In this document: positions 41,201 to 47,941 of the stretch, one piece after another | Layout of the letters: each line of letters starts with the position of its first letter | Position numbering within the stretch: the stretch's first letter is position 1 | Assembly (NCBI RefSeq): GCF_016793485.1 | Contig: NZ_JAEULZ010000016.1 | Coordinates: forward strand, 1 to 64,000 | Direction of reading: 5' to 3' | DNA length: 64,000 nt | Source of the DNA: Mesorhizobium sp. | Lineage (GTDB): Bacteria > Pseudomonadota > Alphaproteobacteria > Rhizobiales > Rhizobiaceae | Notes under the pieces: model-generated | What the model saw: only the letters and a program-made list of their open reading frames with translations | What the model was told of the DNA's origin: nothing | Databases searched by the model: none | Made by a program: the position numbers and the translations under genes

Positions 41201-41628
41201 CCGAAGAACCCAAACCCGTGCTGCTCTGGCGTCCGGGCCGCTTCGATCGCCCGGCCGGTAACCGTCGTCATGACAACCGCCAGCGTCATGGCCGTGGGTC
41301 GCAAGGCCAGGCTTCAGGCGACAACGCCGGCGAACGTACTCAGGGCAACCGCCCGCCCTTCCAGGGCCGCCGCGATGGCAAGGATGGCGAAGGCAAACCA
41401 CGCTTCGACCGCAACAAGGGCCGCACCGAAGGTGGTCGTCCCGAGCGCGAAGGCGGACGTCCCGACTTCCGCAAGGGCAAGCGCGACGGCGAACGCGGCC
41501 GCGATGGCAACCGTGACCAGAAGCCCGCCTTCCAGGCGCGGCCGCCGCGCGAGGAGCGTCCCGCCAAGATCGACCCGCTTTCGCCCTTCGCCAAGCTCGC
41601 CGCCCTGCGCGACCAGCTCAAGAAGTAG
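38275..41628 (+). CDS. SUV3-like ATP-dependent RNA helicase with long low-complexity tail
   Basis: A 1117-residue superfamily 2 helicase of the mitochondrial SUV3 type that alphaproteobacteria carry. Walker A GPTNTGKTH is at residues 27-35, the DEVQ box (a SUV3 hallmark in place of DEAD) at 109-112, and motif VI QIAGRAGR near 271. SUV3 unwinds RNA for degradation in mitochondria; a similar role in RNA turnover is inferred. From about residue 830 the tail is Ala/Glu-rich, then Arg/Gly/Asp-rich (RNKGRTEGGRPEREGG), suited to RNA binding. An in-frame palindromic repeat lies inside the tail. The S4-domain gene starts at the base after the stop codon. Confidence 0.9.
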   Translation: MSIHLKTTEPPRGPLVLSGRDVTAVLGPTNTGKTHLAIERMVAHESGLIGLPLRLLAREVYGRVCEKVGAHKVALITGEEKIVPPGARYSVCTVEAMPRETDAAFVAIDEVQLAGDFERGHIFTDRILHLRGRQETLLLGAATMRGILEKLLKGISVVTRPRLSHLAYAGQKKLTRLPSRSAIVAFSADEVYAIAELVRRQRGGAAVVLGALSPRTRNAQVELFQSGDVEYLVATDAIGMGLNLDLDHVAFAQNRKFDGYQFRDLSAAELGQIAGRAGRHMRDGTFGVTGQVDPLDDELVHKIEAHDFDPVKVLQWRTVGFDFSSVDALKRSIDTPAPVEGLTRALPAVDQQALEHLTRDPSIRDLAVGRERVALLWETCALPDYRRIAPAQHADLIASMYDDLARKGHVDENYMAEQVRRADSTEGDIDTLSQRIAQIRTWTFVSNRPGWLADPTHWQEKTREIEDRLSDALHERLTKRFVDRRTSVLVRRLRENTMLEAEISPSGTVLVEGHHVGELQGFRFTADQSANGEDGKAIRTAAQKALAAEFDARAERFSACANGDIALGSDGVLRWIGAPIATLTAGDEPLKPRVILLADEQLTGPARDKVAARAERFVNFQIETLLKPLVDLKSADQITGIGRGIAFRLVEEFGLINRREIAEDVKSLDQSGRAALRRLGVRFGAYHVFVPALIKPAPAGLITLLWALVHDGKDKPGFGDVVHALASGRTSVVVDQAFDRAFYKLAGFRPLGRRAVRVDILERLADLIRPTLAWKAGVGTRPDGAYDGQSFLVIPAMMSILGANAEDMEEILKGLGYRAEPKPAADVKAKLDALDQAAREAAEKAEAEKAAKAAAEAEAAATASEAATAALEIPEGSAEVAAPAPVESETSAEVEASAEEALTLSPVEGEVSPQATEGAAGDALDAESGEQSSEVEAPESVGAAKVTPPEQPSAAHPPREGDGDTAPAETTSETPAEEPKPVLLWRPGRFDRPAGNRRHDNRQRHGRGSQGQASGDNAGERTQGNRPPFQGRRDGKDGEGKPRFDRNKGRTEGGRPEREGGRPDFRKGKRDGERGRDGNRDQKPAFQARPPREERPAKIDPLSPFAKLAALRDQLKK
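40983..41168. repeat. In-frame pair of rhizobial-type palindromic repeat halves inside the helicase gene
   Basis: Half one has two perfect hairpins: CTCCCCC/GGGGGAG (40986-41004) and GTCGCC/GGCGAC (41007-41021). Half two has the mirror order: GCAGCC/GGCTGC (41124-41138) and CTCCC/GGGAG (41144-41158). Sequences of this style (LSPVEGEVSPQATEG and its partner PPEQPSAAHPPREGDGD when translated) look like the short mosaic repeats normally scattered between genes in rhizobia. Here they are read as codons (about residues 903-965) without breaking the frame. Confidence 0.7.
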
Positions 41629-42021
41629 ATGGAAGACTTCTCCCGCCAGCGCATCGACAAGTGGTTGTTCTTTGCGCGGGTGGTGAAATCGCGCTCGCTG
41701 GCGGCGAAGCTCGCCATTGCCGGTCGGGTTCGCATCAATCGCGACAAGGCGTCGCAGGCGTCGGACTTCGTAAAGCCGGGTGATGTGCTCACGATCACAC
41801 TCGACCGGCGCATCCTCGTCTACAAGGTCAACGCTTGCGGGACACGTCGAGGTCCAGCCGAAGAGGCGCGGAAACTCTTCGAGGATATGTCGCCGCCACC
41901 AGCCCCCAAGGAAGACACGTCGGCGAACTTCATGGTTCCCTTACGCGAGGCAGGTTCGGGCCGGCCGACCAAGCGCGAGCGACGCGAGACGGATCGTCTG
42001 CGCCGGCCCGACGGGATGTAG
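41629..42021 (+). CDS. S4-domain RNA-binding protein (Hsp15/HslR-like)
   Basis: A 130-residue protein whose first 60 residues are an S4 RNA-binding domain (RIDKWLFFARVVKSRSLAAK, GRVRINRDKASQASDFVKPGD). Hsp15 proteins of this kind bind stalled 50S subunits carrying nascent chains; that role is by analogy. The C-terminal half is basic and polar. The ATG directly follows the helicase TAG with no spacer and no clear ribosome-binding site, so translation probably depends on ribosomes finishing the helicase. Confidence 0.88.
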   Translation: MEDFSRQRIDKWLFFARVVKSRSLAAKLAIAGRVRINRDKASQASDFVKPGDVLTITLDRRILVYKVNACGTRRGPAEEARKLFEDMSPPPAPKEDTSANFMVPLREAGSGRPTKRERRETDRLRRPDGM

Positions 42022-42142
42022 AGGGCGAGCTATGGTGTCGGTCCTTCGTAGAAAGCTGTTTCGCCTTTGACCGCAGGCGCGAACCGGCCAACCTTGCACG
42101 CCCCCGGCAAACGGGATAACTGACCCAAAACTCTTGTAAAAG

Positions 42143-42156
42143 CGGGAAAATTCCCG
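42143..42156. promoter_or_regulatory. Inverted repeat just upstream of fdxA
   Basis: CGGGAA-AA-TTCCCG lies nine bases before the fdxA start and merges with the ribosome-binding site (CGGAG, 42155-42159). It could be a small operator or a leader hairpin that affects translation. No regulator is suggested by the context. Confidence 0.35.
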
Positions 42157-42165
42157 GAGTCCGGC

Positions 42166-42504
42166 ATGACCTACGTCGTCACTGACAATTGCATAAAGTG
42201 CAAATACACCGACTGCGTCGAGGTCTGTCCGGTGGACTGCTTCTATGAAGGCGAGAACATGCTCGTCATCCATCCGGACGAGTGCATCGACTGTGGCGTC
42301 TGCGAACCCGAATGCCCGGCGGACGCCATCAAGCCGGACACTGAGCCGGGGCTGGAGAAGTGGCTCGAAATCAACACCGAGTATGCGGTCAAGTGGCCCA
42401 ACCTGACCGTCAAAAAGGACGCTTTGGCCGAGGCCAAGGAGTTCGACGGCATCGAAGGAAAATTCGAGAAATACTTCTCGGCGGAGCCCGGAGACGGCGA
42501 CTGA
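42166..42504 (+). CDS. fdxA: Seven-iron ferredoxin FdxA
   Basis: A 112-residue ferredoxin closely matching the 7Fe FdI type, which binds one [3Fe-4S] and one [4Fe-4S] cluster. Nine cysteines are visible in the first 50 residues (9, 12, 17, 21, 25, 40, 43, 46, 50), including [17 protein letters not shown] and [12 protein letters not shown]. The polar C-terminal tail (about 55-112) is the usual FdxA extension. It acts as a cytoplasmic low-potential electron carrier; the partner is not known. It sits between the S4-domain gene and carD on the same strand. Confidence 0.96.
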   Translation: MTYVVTDNCIKCKYTDCVEVCPVDCFYEGENMLVIHPDECIDCGVCEPECPADAIKPDTEPGLEKWLEINTEYAVKWPNLTVKKDALAEAKEFDGIEGKFEKYFSAEPGDGD

Positions 42505-42873
42505 TTTCCGTAGCGGCAGCCATCGTCCAGTTCGGAAAAAGCGGAAGCCTCGGTTAACCAGTTCGCGCCGCGGACCGGAACTGGCTTGCTCGCTAATGCA
42601 GCAAATTGTTGATTCTTGCCGCTTTTTGTGCTAGGTGTAGCAAATATGCCAATGGCACAACGTCAATCAAGGCGCGCAAGCCCTAATCATTGAAAGGCGC
42701 AAACTGACTGCGGACCAGAGTTTTCTGGGCCAGGCGGACCTATTGATGCGTCGCCGGCTTGGAACTGTCTCGCAACTGCGCTCGTTGGCCCTTTGCATTG
42801 GGTTTGGCCTTGCGGCCAACCACATCAGGTTCGCCGGGCTTCCGGCTACCGCAACTAAGGAGTTCAGGGCGTA
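42505..42873 (+). other. 369-bp spacer: carD promoter and leader region
   Basis: No ORF with coding character. A stem CCAGTTC/GAACTGG (near 42560-42588) may end the fdxA transcript but has no T-tract. An 8-bp stem with one bulge (GGTTTGGCC 42801-42809, GGCCAACC 42814-42821, loop TTGC) lies in the probable carD leader. AAGGAG 11 bases before the ATG is the ribosome-binding site. A promoter was not placed with confidence. Confidence 0.45.
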
Positions 42874-43452
42874 ATGGCAACCACCACCCAGCAGAAAAAG
42901 TCGGCGCAGCGTCAGGGTTTCAAGACTGGCGAGTTCATCGTCTATCCGTCGCACGGCGTTGGCCAAATCGTGGCCATCGACGAGCAGGAAGTGGCGGGAC
43001 ACAAGCTCGAACTCTTTGTCATCGATTTCCAGAAGGACAAGATGCGGCTGAAGGTGCCGGTCGCCAAGGCCACCTCCATCGGCATGCGCAAGCTTTCCGA
43101 GACGGATTATGTCGATCGCGCGTTGAAGGTCGTGCAGGGCCGCGCCCGCGTGAAGCGCACCATGTGGTCGCGCCGCGCGCAGGAATATGACGCAAAGATC
43201 AATTCCGGCGACCTGATCTCCATCTCCGAAGTCGTCCGCGACCTCTATCGCGCCGACAACCAGCCGGAGCAGTCCTATTCCGAGCGCCAGCTTTATGAAG
43301 CCGCGCTCGACCGCATGGCCCGCGAGATCGCCGCCGTCAACAAGATGTCCGAGACCGAGGCCGTTCGCCTGATCGAAGCGAACCTCGCCAAGGGACCGAA
43401 GCGCGGCGCCAAGGCTGACAACGAGGAAGCCGAGCAGGAAGAAGCTGCCTGA
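42874..43452 (+). CDS. carD: CarD-family RNA polymerase-binding regulator
   Basis: A 192-residue CarD/CdnL-type protein. The N-terminal RNA-polymerase-interacting (Tudor-like) domain covers about residues 10-75, with FKTGEFIVYPSHGVGQI as the conserved start. The helical C-terminal domain contains VKRTMWSRRAQEY, including the Trp that in mycobacterial CarD wedges into the promoter upstream fork, and a Lys/Glu-rich acidic end. It stabilises open complexes at rRNA and other promoters in species where it was studied. It ends at a strong terminator. Confidence 0.95.
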   Translation: MATTTQQKKSAQRQGFKTGEFIVYPSHGVGQIVAIDEQEVAGHKLELFVIDFQKDKMRLKVPVAKATSIGMRKLSETDYVDRALKVVQGRARVKRTMWSRRAQEYDAKINSGDLISISEVVRDLYRADNQPEQSYSERQLYEAALDRMAREIAAVNKMSETEAVRLIEANLAKGPKRGAKADNEEAEQEEAA

Positions 43453-43473
43453 TCTCGCTTTCCGGACCGATAA

Positions 43474-43509
43474 GAAAAAGGCCGCCTCGCAAGGGCGGCC
43501 TTTTTCTTT
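43474..43509 (+). terminator. Rho-independent terminator of carD
   Basis: A 13-bp stem (43474-43486 with 43494-43506, core AAGGCCGCC/GGCGGCCTT), 7-base loop, and a T-rich tail, 21 bases after the carD stop. Confidence 0.93.
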
Positions 43510-43531
43510 GGGCGAAATCCGAAGCCTTCAA

Positions 43532-43569
43532 AAACAAAAGGGCCCCGCCACGGCGGAGCCCTTTTGTTT
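43532..43569 (-). terminator. Rho-independent terminator of rpmE (bidirectional)
   Basis: A long stem, AAACAAAAGGGC (43532-43543) with GCCCTTTTGTTT (43558-43569), plus an inner CCGCC/GGCGG. On the minus strand it lies 14 bases after the rpmE stop and is followed by T residues. Confidence 0.9.
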
Positions 43570-43583
43570 AAAGGCGGAAAATA

Positions 43584-43805
43584 TCAGATCGACAGGCCGG
43601 CGTAGCGGTTCTTGAACTTCGACAGGCGGCCGCCGCGGTCGAGCAGGTTCTGCTGGCCGCCGGTCCACGCCGGATGCGTGTTCGGGTCGATATCGAGGTT
43701 CAGCGTGTCGCCGGCAGCGCCGTAGGTCGAACGCGTCTCGTAGCTGGTGCCGTCCGTCATCACGACGGTGATCGTGTGGTAGTCGGGATGGATCTTCTCT
43801 TTCAT
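43584..43805 (-). CDS. rpmE: 50S ribosomal protein L31
   Basis: A 73-residue ribosomal protein with [12 protein letters not shown] at the start and HPAWTGGQQ and RLSKFKNRY near the end, the standard L31 pattern. It has no cysteine, so it is the form without the zinc-binding CxxC. Such cysteine-free L31 is normal in alphaproteobacteria. It is monocistronic, facing carD tail to tail across two terminators. Confidence 0.97.
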   Translation of the reverse strand: MKEKIHPDYHTITVVMTDGTSYETRSTYGAAGDTLNLDIDPNTHPAWTGGQQNLLDRGGRLSKFKNRYAGLSI

Positions 43806-43999
43806 CGTCTCGTCCTTTGCCGGCGCGTGTCGGCCACTGGCCTGCGTCGATGCGTCTCTTTTGAAAAATCAAAGCCGCAGCTATCACCCAGCCACGGCTT
43901 CTAAAACGGTTGGCGAGCCTATACATCAGCCGGAATTGAATCACAAGGCTGCGATGCGCATGGCATAACGGCCCTGTGCGGACAGAGGAAACGCTGGAA

Positions 44000-45805
44000 A
44001 TGGCATTCACGGCGAACGCCGCCGCCGACCAGTCAAGACAGGCCTTGCGGCCGCTTCGCCGCATCTTTCCGTACGTCCTGCGTTATCCGGTCCTGCTCGT
44101 CGCGGCGCTGATCTCGCTGACGATCGCGGCTGCGACGACGCTGGCGCTGCCGCTGGCGGTGCGCCGCATGATCGACCACGGCTTCACTAGCGCCGACACC
44201 ACCTTCGTCGCCAATTACTTCTCGATGCTGATCGCCATAGCGGGCGTGCTCGCGCTGGCCTCGGCCTGCCGCTATTACTTCGTCATAACGCTCGGCGAGC
44301 GCGTCGTCGCAGACCTGCGTCGCGACGTCTTCTCGCATGTGACGACACTCTCGCCCGCGTTCTTCGATGCCTCGCTTTCCGGCGAGATCGTCTCGCGCCT
44401 GGCGGCCGACACGACGCAGATCAAATCGGCGGTTGGCGCGACGGCGTCGGTCGCCCTACGCAACGTGATCCTCGGCCTCGGCGCAGTCGGCATGATGGTG
44501 GTGACAAGCCCCAAACTGTCGGGCCTTGTGCTGATCGCCATTCCGGTCGTCGTGCTGCCGCTCGTCGCGTTCGGAAGGTCGGTCCGTCGCAAGGCAAGGC
44601 AGGCACAGGACACACTGGCGGGCGCCACGGCCTATGCAAGCGAGCAGATCTCAGCGGTTCGCACGCTTCAGTCCTTCACCAACGAAGGCCTCGTCACGAA
44701 GCGGTTTGCCAACACGGTCGAGGCGGCATTCGACGCGGCGCGCTCGTCAACGCTGGCGCGCGCCGGTCTGACCTTCTTTGCTATCTTCACAATCTTCACG
44801 TCCGTCGTCATGGTGCTGTGGTTCGGCTCGCACGACGTCCTGACCGGGACGATGTCGGCAGGCGCGCTCGGTCAGTTCCTGCTCTATTCGGTTTTTGCGG
44901 CAGGCGCGCTGGGTGCGCTCTCAGAGGTCTGGGGCGAACTCTCGCAGGCCGCGGGCGCAGCCGAGCGCCTGACCGAAATCCTGGCGGAAAAGCCAGCAAT
45001 TGCACCGCCCCCGAACCCGAAGCCCCTGCCCGTCGACGGCAAGGGAGCCGTTGCGTTCAAAGGTGTCACCTTCGCCTATCCTGCACGGCCCGATTTGCCG
45101 GCGCTGCACGAGGTCAGCTTCCGGATCGAGCCCGGCGAGACGGTCGCTATCGTAGGCCCGTCCGGTGCGGGCAAGAGCACGATCTTCTCGCTTCTGCTGC
45201 GCTTCTATGACCCCACCGGCGGCGTGATCGCCATCGACGGTGTCGACATAAAGGAAGCCGATCCGCTCGCGGTTCGCTCGCGCATCGCCATCGTTCCGCA
45301 GGACGTGACCATCTTCGCGGCCAGCGTTCGCGACAACATTGCCTTCGGCCGGCCGGGCGCGAGCAAGGCCGAGATCGAACAGGCGGCGAAAGATGCGCTG
45401 GCCGACGAGTTCATCGACCGGCTAGACAACGGCTTCGAGACTGAAGTCGGCGAACGCGGTGTCACGCTCTCGGGCGGCCAGCGCCAGCGCATCGCAATCG
45501 CGCGCGCCATACTGCGTGATGCGCCCATCCTGCTGCTGGACGAGGCGACTTCGGCGCTCGACGCCGGCAGCGAAACGCTCGTCCAGTCCGCTCTGGAGCG
45601 GCTGATGCGCAACCGTACCACCATCGTGATCGCGCATCGGCTGGCGACCGTGCTGAGCGCCGACCGGATTTTGGTCATGGATGGCGGCCGCATCGTCGAG
45701 GAAGGCACGCACCAGAGCCTCGTGGCGAAGGGCGGCCTTTACGCGCGACTCGCAAAACTCCAGTTCGAGAACGGCGCCAGCGCGTTCCGCGGCGCGGCGG
45801 AATAG
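44000..45805 (+). CDS. ABC exporter, fused membrane and ATPase domains
   Basis: A 601-residue half-transporter of the MsbA/lipid-multidrug exporter type that acts as a dimer. The start at 44000 (MAFTANAAADQS) has AGAGGA upstream; a GTG at 43976 is in frame but less likely. Residues 1-340 form a six-helix transmembrane domain, and the ATPase follows: Walker A GPSGAGKST near 386, signature LSGGQRQR near 490, Walker B ILLLDEATSALD, and H-loop IVIAHRLATV. The substrate is unknown. It lies 194 bp from rpmE, divergently, and ends 2 bp from a convergent gene. Confidence 0.92.
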   Translation: MAFTANAAADQSRQALRPLRRIFPYVLRYPVLLVAALISLTIAAATTLALPLAVRRMIDHGFTSADTTFVANYFSMLIAIAGVLALASACRYYFVITLGERVVADLRRDVFSHVTTLSPAFFDASLSGEIVSRLAADTTQIKSAVGATASVALRNVILGLGAVGMMVVTSPKLSGLVLIAIPVVVLPLVAFGRSVRRKARQAQDTLAGATAYASEQISAVRTLQSFTNEGLVTKRFANTVEAAFDAARSSTLARAGLTFFAIFTIFTSVVMVLWFGSHDVLTGTMSAGALGQFLLYSVFAAGALGALSEVWGELSQAAGAAERLTEILAEKPAIAPPPNPKPLPVDGKGAVAFKGVTFAYPARPDLPALHEVSFRIEPGETVAIVGPSGAGKSTIFSLLLRFYDPTGGVIAIDGVDIKEADPLAVRSRIAIVPQDVTIFAASVRDNIAFGRPGASKAEIEQAAKDALADEFIDRLDNGFETEVGERGVTLSGGQRQRIAIARAILRDAPILLLDEATSALDAGSETLVQSALERLMRNRTTIVIAHRLATVLSADRILVMDGGRIVEEGTHQSLVAKGGLYARLAKLQFENGASAFRGAAE

Positions 45806-45807
45806 CT

Positions 45808-46386
45808 CTAGCTTTCCGCGTGCAGGTCGCGCGCGATCGGCGGCCCGACCAGGATATCACGGAAGCGCGCGGCAAAGCCCGCCCGCTGCGGTGAGCAAGC
45901 CATCACGCCGACCCGGGCATCAGTTGCCGGGAAAGGACAAAGACGCGCCATCTGCCATGGCGCTCCGGCGATCGAGAACTGCACGCGCACGGCGTCATCG
46001 TGCCGGGTGAGGCGCACTGAAACGGGATCAGACGGCGACGCCTCGCGAAGCGGGATGACCGACCAATCGGAGACGCCGTTGGTCACCACCACGCTGAAAT
46101 GCATCAGGCCGTCGGTGAACTCGATGCCCGTCTTGATCCACTGCGTTTCATCGATGCGCAGGAACAGACCGGCCTGATCGTAGAGCGTCTGGTAGTCGCC
46201 GAGAACGACCGCAGAGGCAGTAAAATCGCCCGACACGGGTTGCAGGTATGCGTGACCGTTGTCGCGGATGAAGCCGTAGAAGGTCTCGCGCCAGAAATCC
46301 GTGGTGTCGCCTGTCCGGAACGTGAGTTGGGAGGCGTTGCCTTGCCATTCCGCAGGCTCGTTCAACCATTGATAGGCACTCTGCAT
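45808..46386 (-). CDS. DUF1349 concanavalin A-like domain protein
   Basis: A 192-residue protein made of one DUF1349-type beta-sandwich. Recognisable segments are TDFWRETFYGFIRDNGHAY, DQAGLFLRIDETQWIKTGIE and LMHFSVVVTNGVSDWS, which match the family once linked to enolase regulation in yeast. No signal peptide or catalytic motif is visible; carbohydrate binding is possible. It lies 65 bp after the 81-residue gene on the same strand, so read-through from the flavoprotein operon is possible but not shown. Confidence 0.82.
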   Translation of the reverse strand: MQSAYQWLNEPAEWQGNASQLTFRTGDTTDFWRETFYGFIRDNGHAYLQPVSGDFTASAVVLGDYQTLYDQAGLFLRIDETQWIKTGIEFTDGLMHFSVVVTNGVSDWSVIPLREASPSDPVSVRLTRHDDAVRVQFSIAGAPWQMARLCPFPATDARVGVMACSPQRAGFAARFRDILVGPPIARDLHAES

Positions 46387-46451
46387 CGGCGTCCTCCTGT
46401 CGCCGCATAGCTAGCAGATCAGGAGACGAAGTCGATGCGATGCACTTCTGT

Positions 46452-46697
46452 TTAGGCGCTTTTCGACGCCTCGATGCGCTTCAGCCAATCCTTGCCTACC
46501 CCGCGATCCCTGATGATCGGTAACGGATCGTAGCTGTCGAGGCGAGAGCACAGGCGATAGACCTCCAGCACTTCGGCCGGGAGCTCGCCGCGCTTGTAGA
46601 AATACATGGCGGCAGCATAGCGCGTGCGACCGGACCACGCCTCACCCAGGGGCGTGTTGACCAGTTCCCACTGCTCCGCTGCCTCGTCGTCGTCCAT
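46452..46697 (-). CDS. Small conserved-looking protein in the flavoprotein operon, function unknown
   Basis: An 81-residue acidic-then-basic protein that I do not recognise. It has no signal peptide, membrane helix or cysteine pair. It contains an aromatic core (TRYAAAMYFYKRGELPAEVLEVYRL, read in two halves) and a C-terminal RGVGKDWLKRIEAS segment. The ATG lies 2 bases after the stop of the GcvT-like gene, so the two are almost certainly translated together. That coupling suggests an accessory or partner protein for the upstream enzymes. Confidence 0.7.
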   Translation of the reverse strand: MDDDEAAEQWELVNTPLGEAWSGRTRYAAAMYFYKRGELPAEVLEVYRLCSRLDSYDPLPIIRDRGVGKDWLKRIEASKSA

Positions 46698-46699
46698 GA

Positions 46700-47941
46700 T
46701 CAGAAATCCGCCGGCGGATTGGCCATGCGCCGGGGCAGCTTGACGAAGGGGCGTTCCACGACTTTCGCGCGCTTCATCATCTTTTCGTACTTCAGCTCGC
46801 GCAGTGCATAGATTTCCACCCAGAGGTCGTCGTTCACCGTATCGCCATAGGGACGGGACAGGCTGGCAATCGCGATGTTCCGCTTAGCCAGTGGCGACCA
46901 GCCGGCGGCGCTGACCAGCCCGACTTCCTTCTTCTTGTTGTGATAGACGATCGCGTGTTCGGCGGGAATGTTACCCTCGATCTCCAAGCCAACGAGGATA
47001 TGGCCAAGCTTCCTGGTCTTGCGGGCTGCCTCGATGGCGCGGCTGCCGTTGAAATGGCCCTTCTTGAGATCGACCATGAAGCCGAGGCCGATCTCGTCGG
47101 GCATGCGGGCGCGGTTGGCGCGGAGCGCGTGTTCGGCTGTCGTGAAATCGGCATTGGCGACTATAAGGCCGGCCTCAAGTCGCGCGCGGTTGAGCGCCGT
47201 ATAGCCGATGGCGCGGATGCCGCGCATCTGCCCGGCCTCCATCAGTCGGTCCCAAAGGCTGAGCGCAAGGTTCGCCGGAACGAAAAGCTCATAGCCGAGG
47301 TCGCCGGTAAAACCGGTACGGGAGATCGTGACGGTGCCGCCCTGATGGTCGAAGCCGGCCAGATCGAAGATCTTCAGATGCTCCACACCTTCAAAGCCCG
47401 CGTCGCGCAGAACCGCGAATGAAGTCGGCCCCTGCAGCGCCAGCCCGGCAATCTCCTCGGTCTCTTCGACGACGGAGACATCGTAGCCAATCGCGGAATC
47501 GAGCAACCACGGCAGATGCCGCTCCTGGCAGCACAGGCGGAAGGCATCGTCGGTCAGCCTGAAGAGCGTGCCGTCGTCGAGTACATGGCCCTCGTCGTCG
47601 CACCATGCCGTATAGTGGACGCGGCCGGGTCGCAGCTTTGAGACGTCCCGCAGCGTGACTCGGTTGAGGAACGCCTCGGCATCCGACCCCTGGATCAGGT
47701 ATTTCACCATCGGCGAAATGTCGAAGAGCGCGGCCTGGCTGCGGATCGCGAAATACTCCAGTTCCTCGTCCCACAGCGAGGCCGGTGCACGATAGCCGGC
47801 CCAGGAATACCAGTCGTTCTGCTTCATCAGCGCGTCGATGCGCGGCTGGAACGGGGTGTCCAGACGCAGCGTGCGGAAGTGACCGCGCGCAGCGATGCGT
47901 CCGGCATAGGGTGAACTCGTCTTCTTTGCCGTCTTCGTCAT
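46700..47941 (-). CDS. GcvT-like aminomethyltransferase family protein
   Basis: A 413-residue protein of the glycine-cleavage T/YgfZ superfamily, whose members move one-carbon groups from N- or S-methyl compounds to tetrahydrofolate. Visible features are VHYTAWCDDEGHVLDD and LALQGPTSFAVL in the first domain, SRTGFTGDLGYELFV (the conserved folate-pocket segment), and NRARLEAGLIVANADF, a variant of the GcvT RxExG region. Glycine cleavage P and H genes are absent, so glycine cleavage itself is unlikely. Demethylation of a substrate is a better fit with the neighbours. Its start overlaps the preceding flavoprotein gene by 4 bp. Confidence 0.85.
   Translation of the reverse strand: MTKTAKKTSSPYAGRIAARGHFRTLRLDTPFQPRIDALMKQNDWYSWAGYRAPASLWDEELEYFAIRSQAALFDISPMVKYLIQGSDAEAFLNRVTLRDVSKLRPGRVHYTAWCDDEGHVLDDGTLFRLTDDAFRLCCQERHLPWLLDSAIGYDVSVVEETEEIAGLALQGPTSFAVLRDAGFEGVEHLKIFDLAGFDHQGGTVTISRTGFTGDLGYELFVPANLALSLWDRLMEAGQMRGIRAIGYTALNRARLEAGLIVANADFTTAEHALRANRARMPDEIGLGFMVDLKKGHFNGSRAIEAARKTRKLGHILVGLEIEGNIPAEHAIVYHNKKKEVGLVSAAGWSPLAKRNIAIASLSRPYGDTVNDDLWVEIYALRELKYEKMMKRAKVVERPFVKLPRRMANPPADF

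Noticed and set aside
46700-47941. Glycine-cleavage T protein
   Set aside because: No gcvP or gcvH is near, the family motifs are variant, and the operon context is different.
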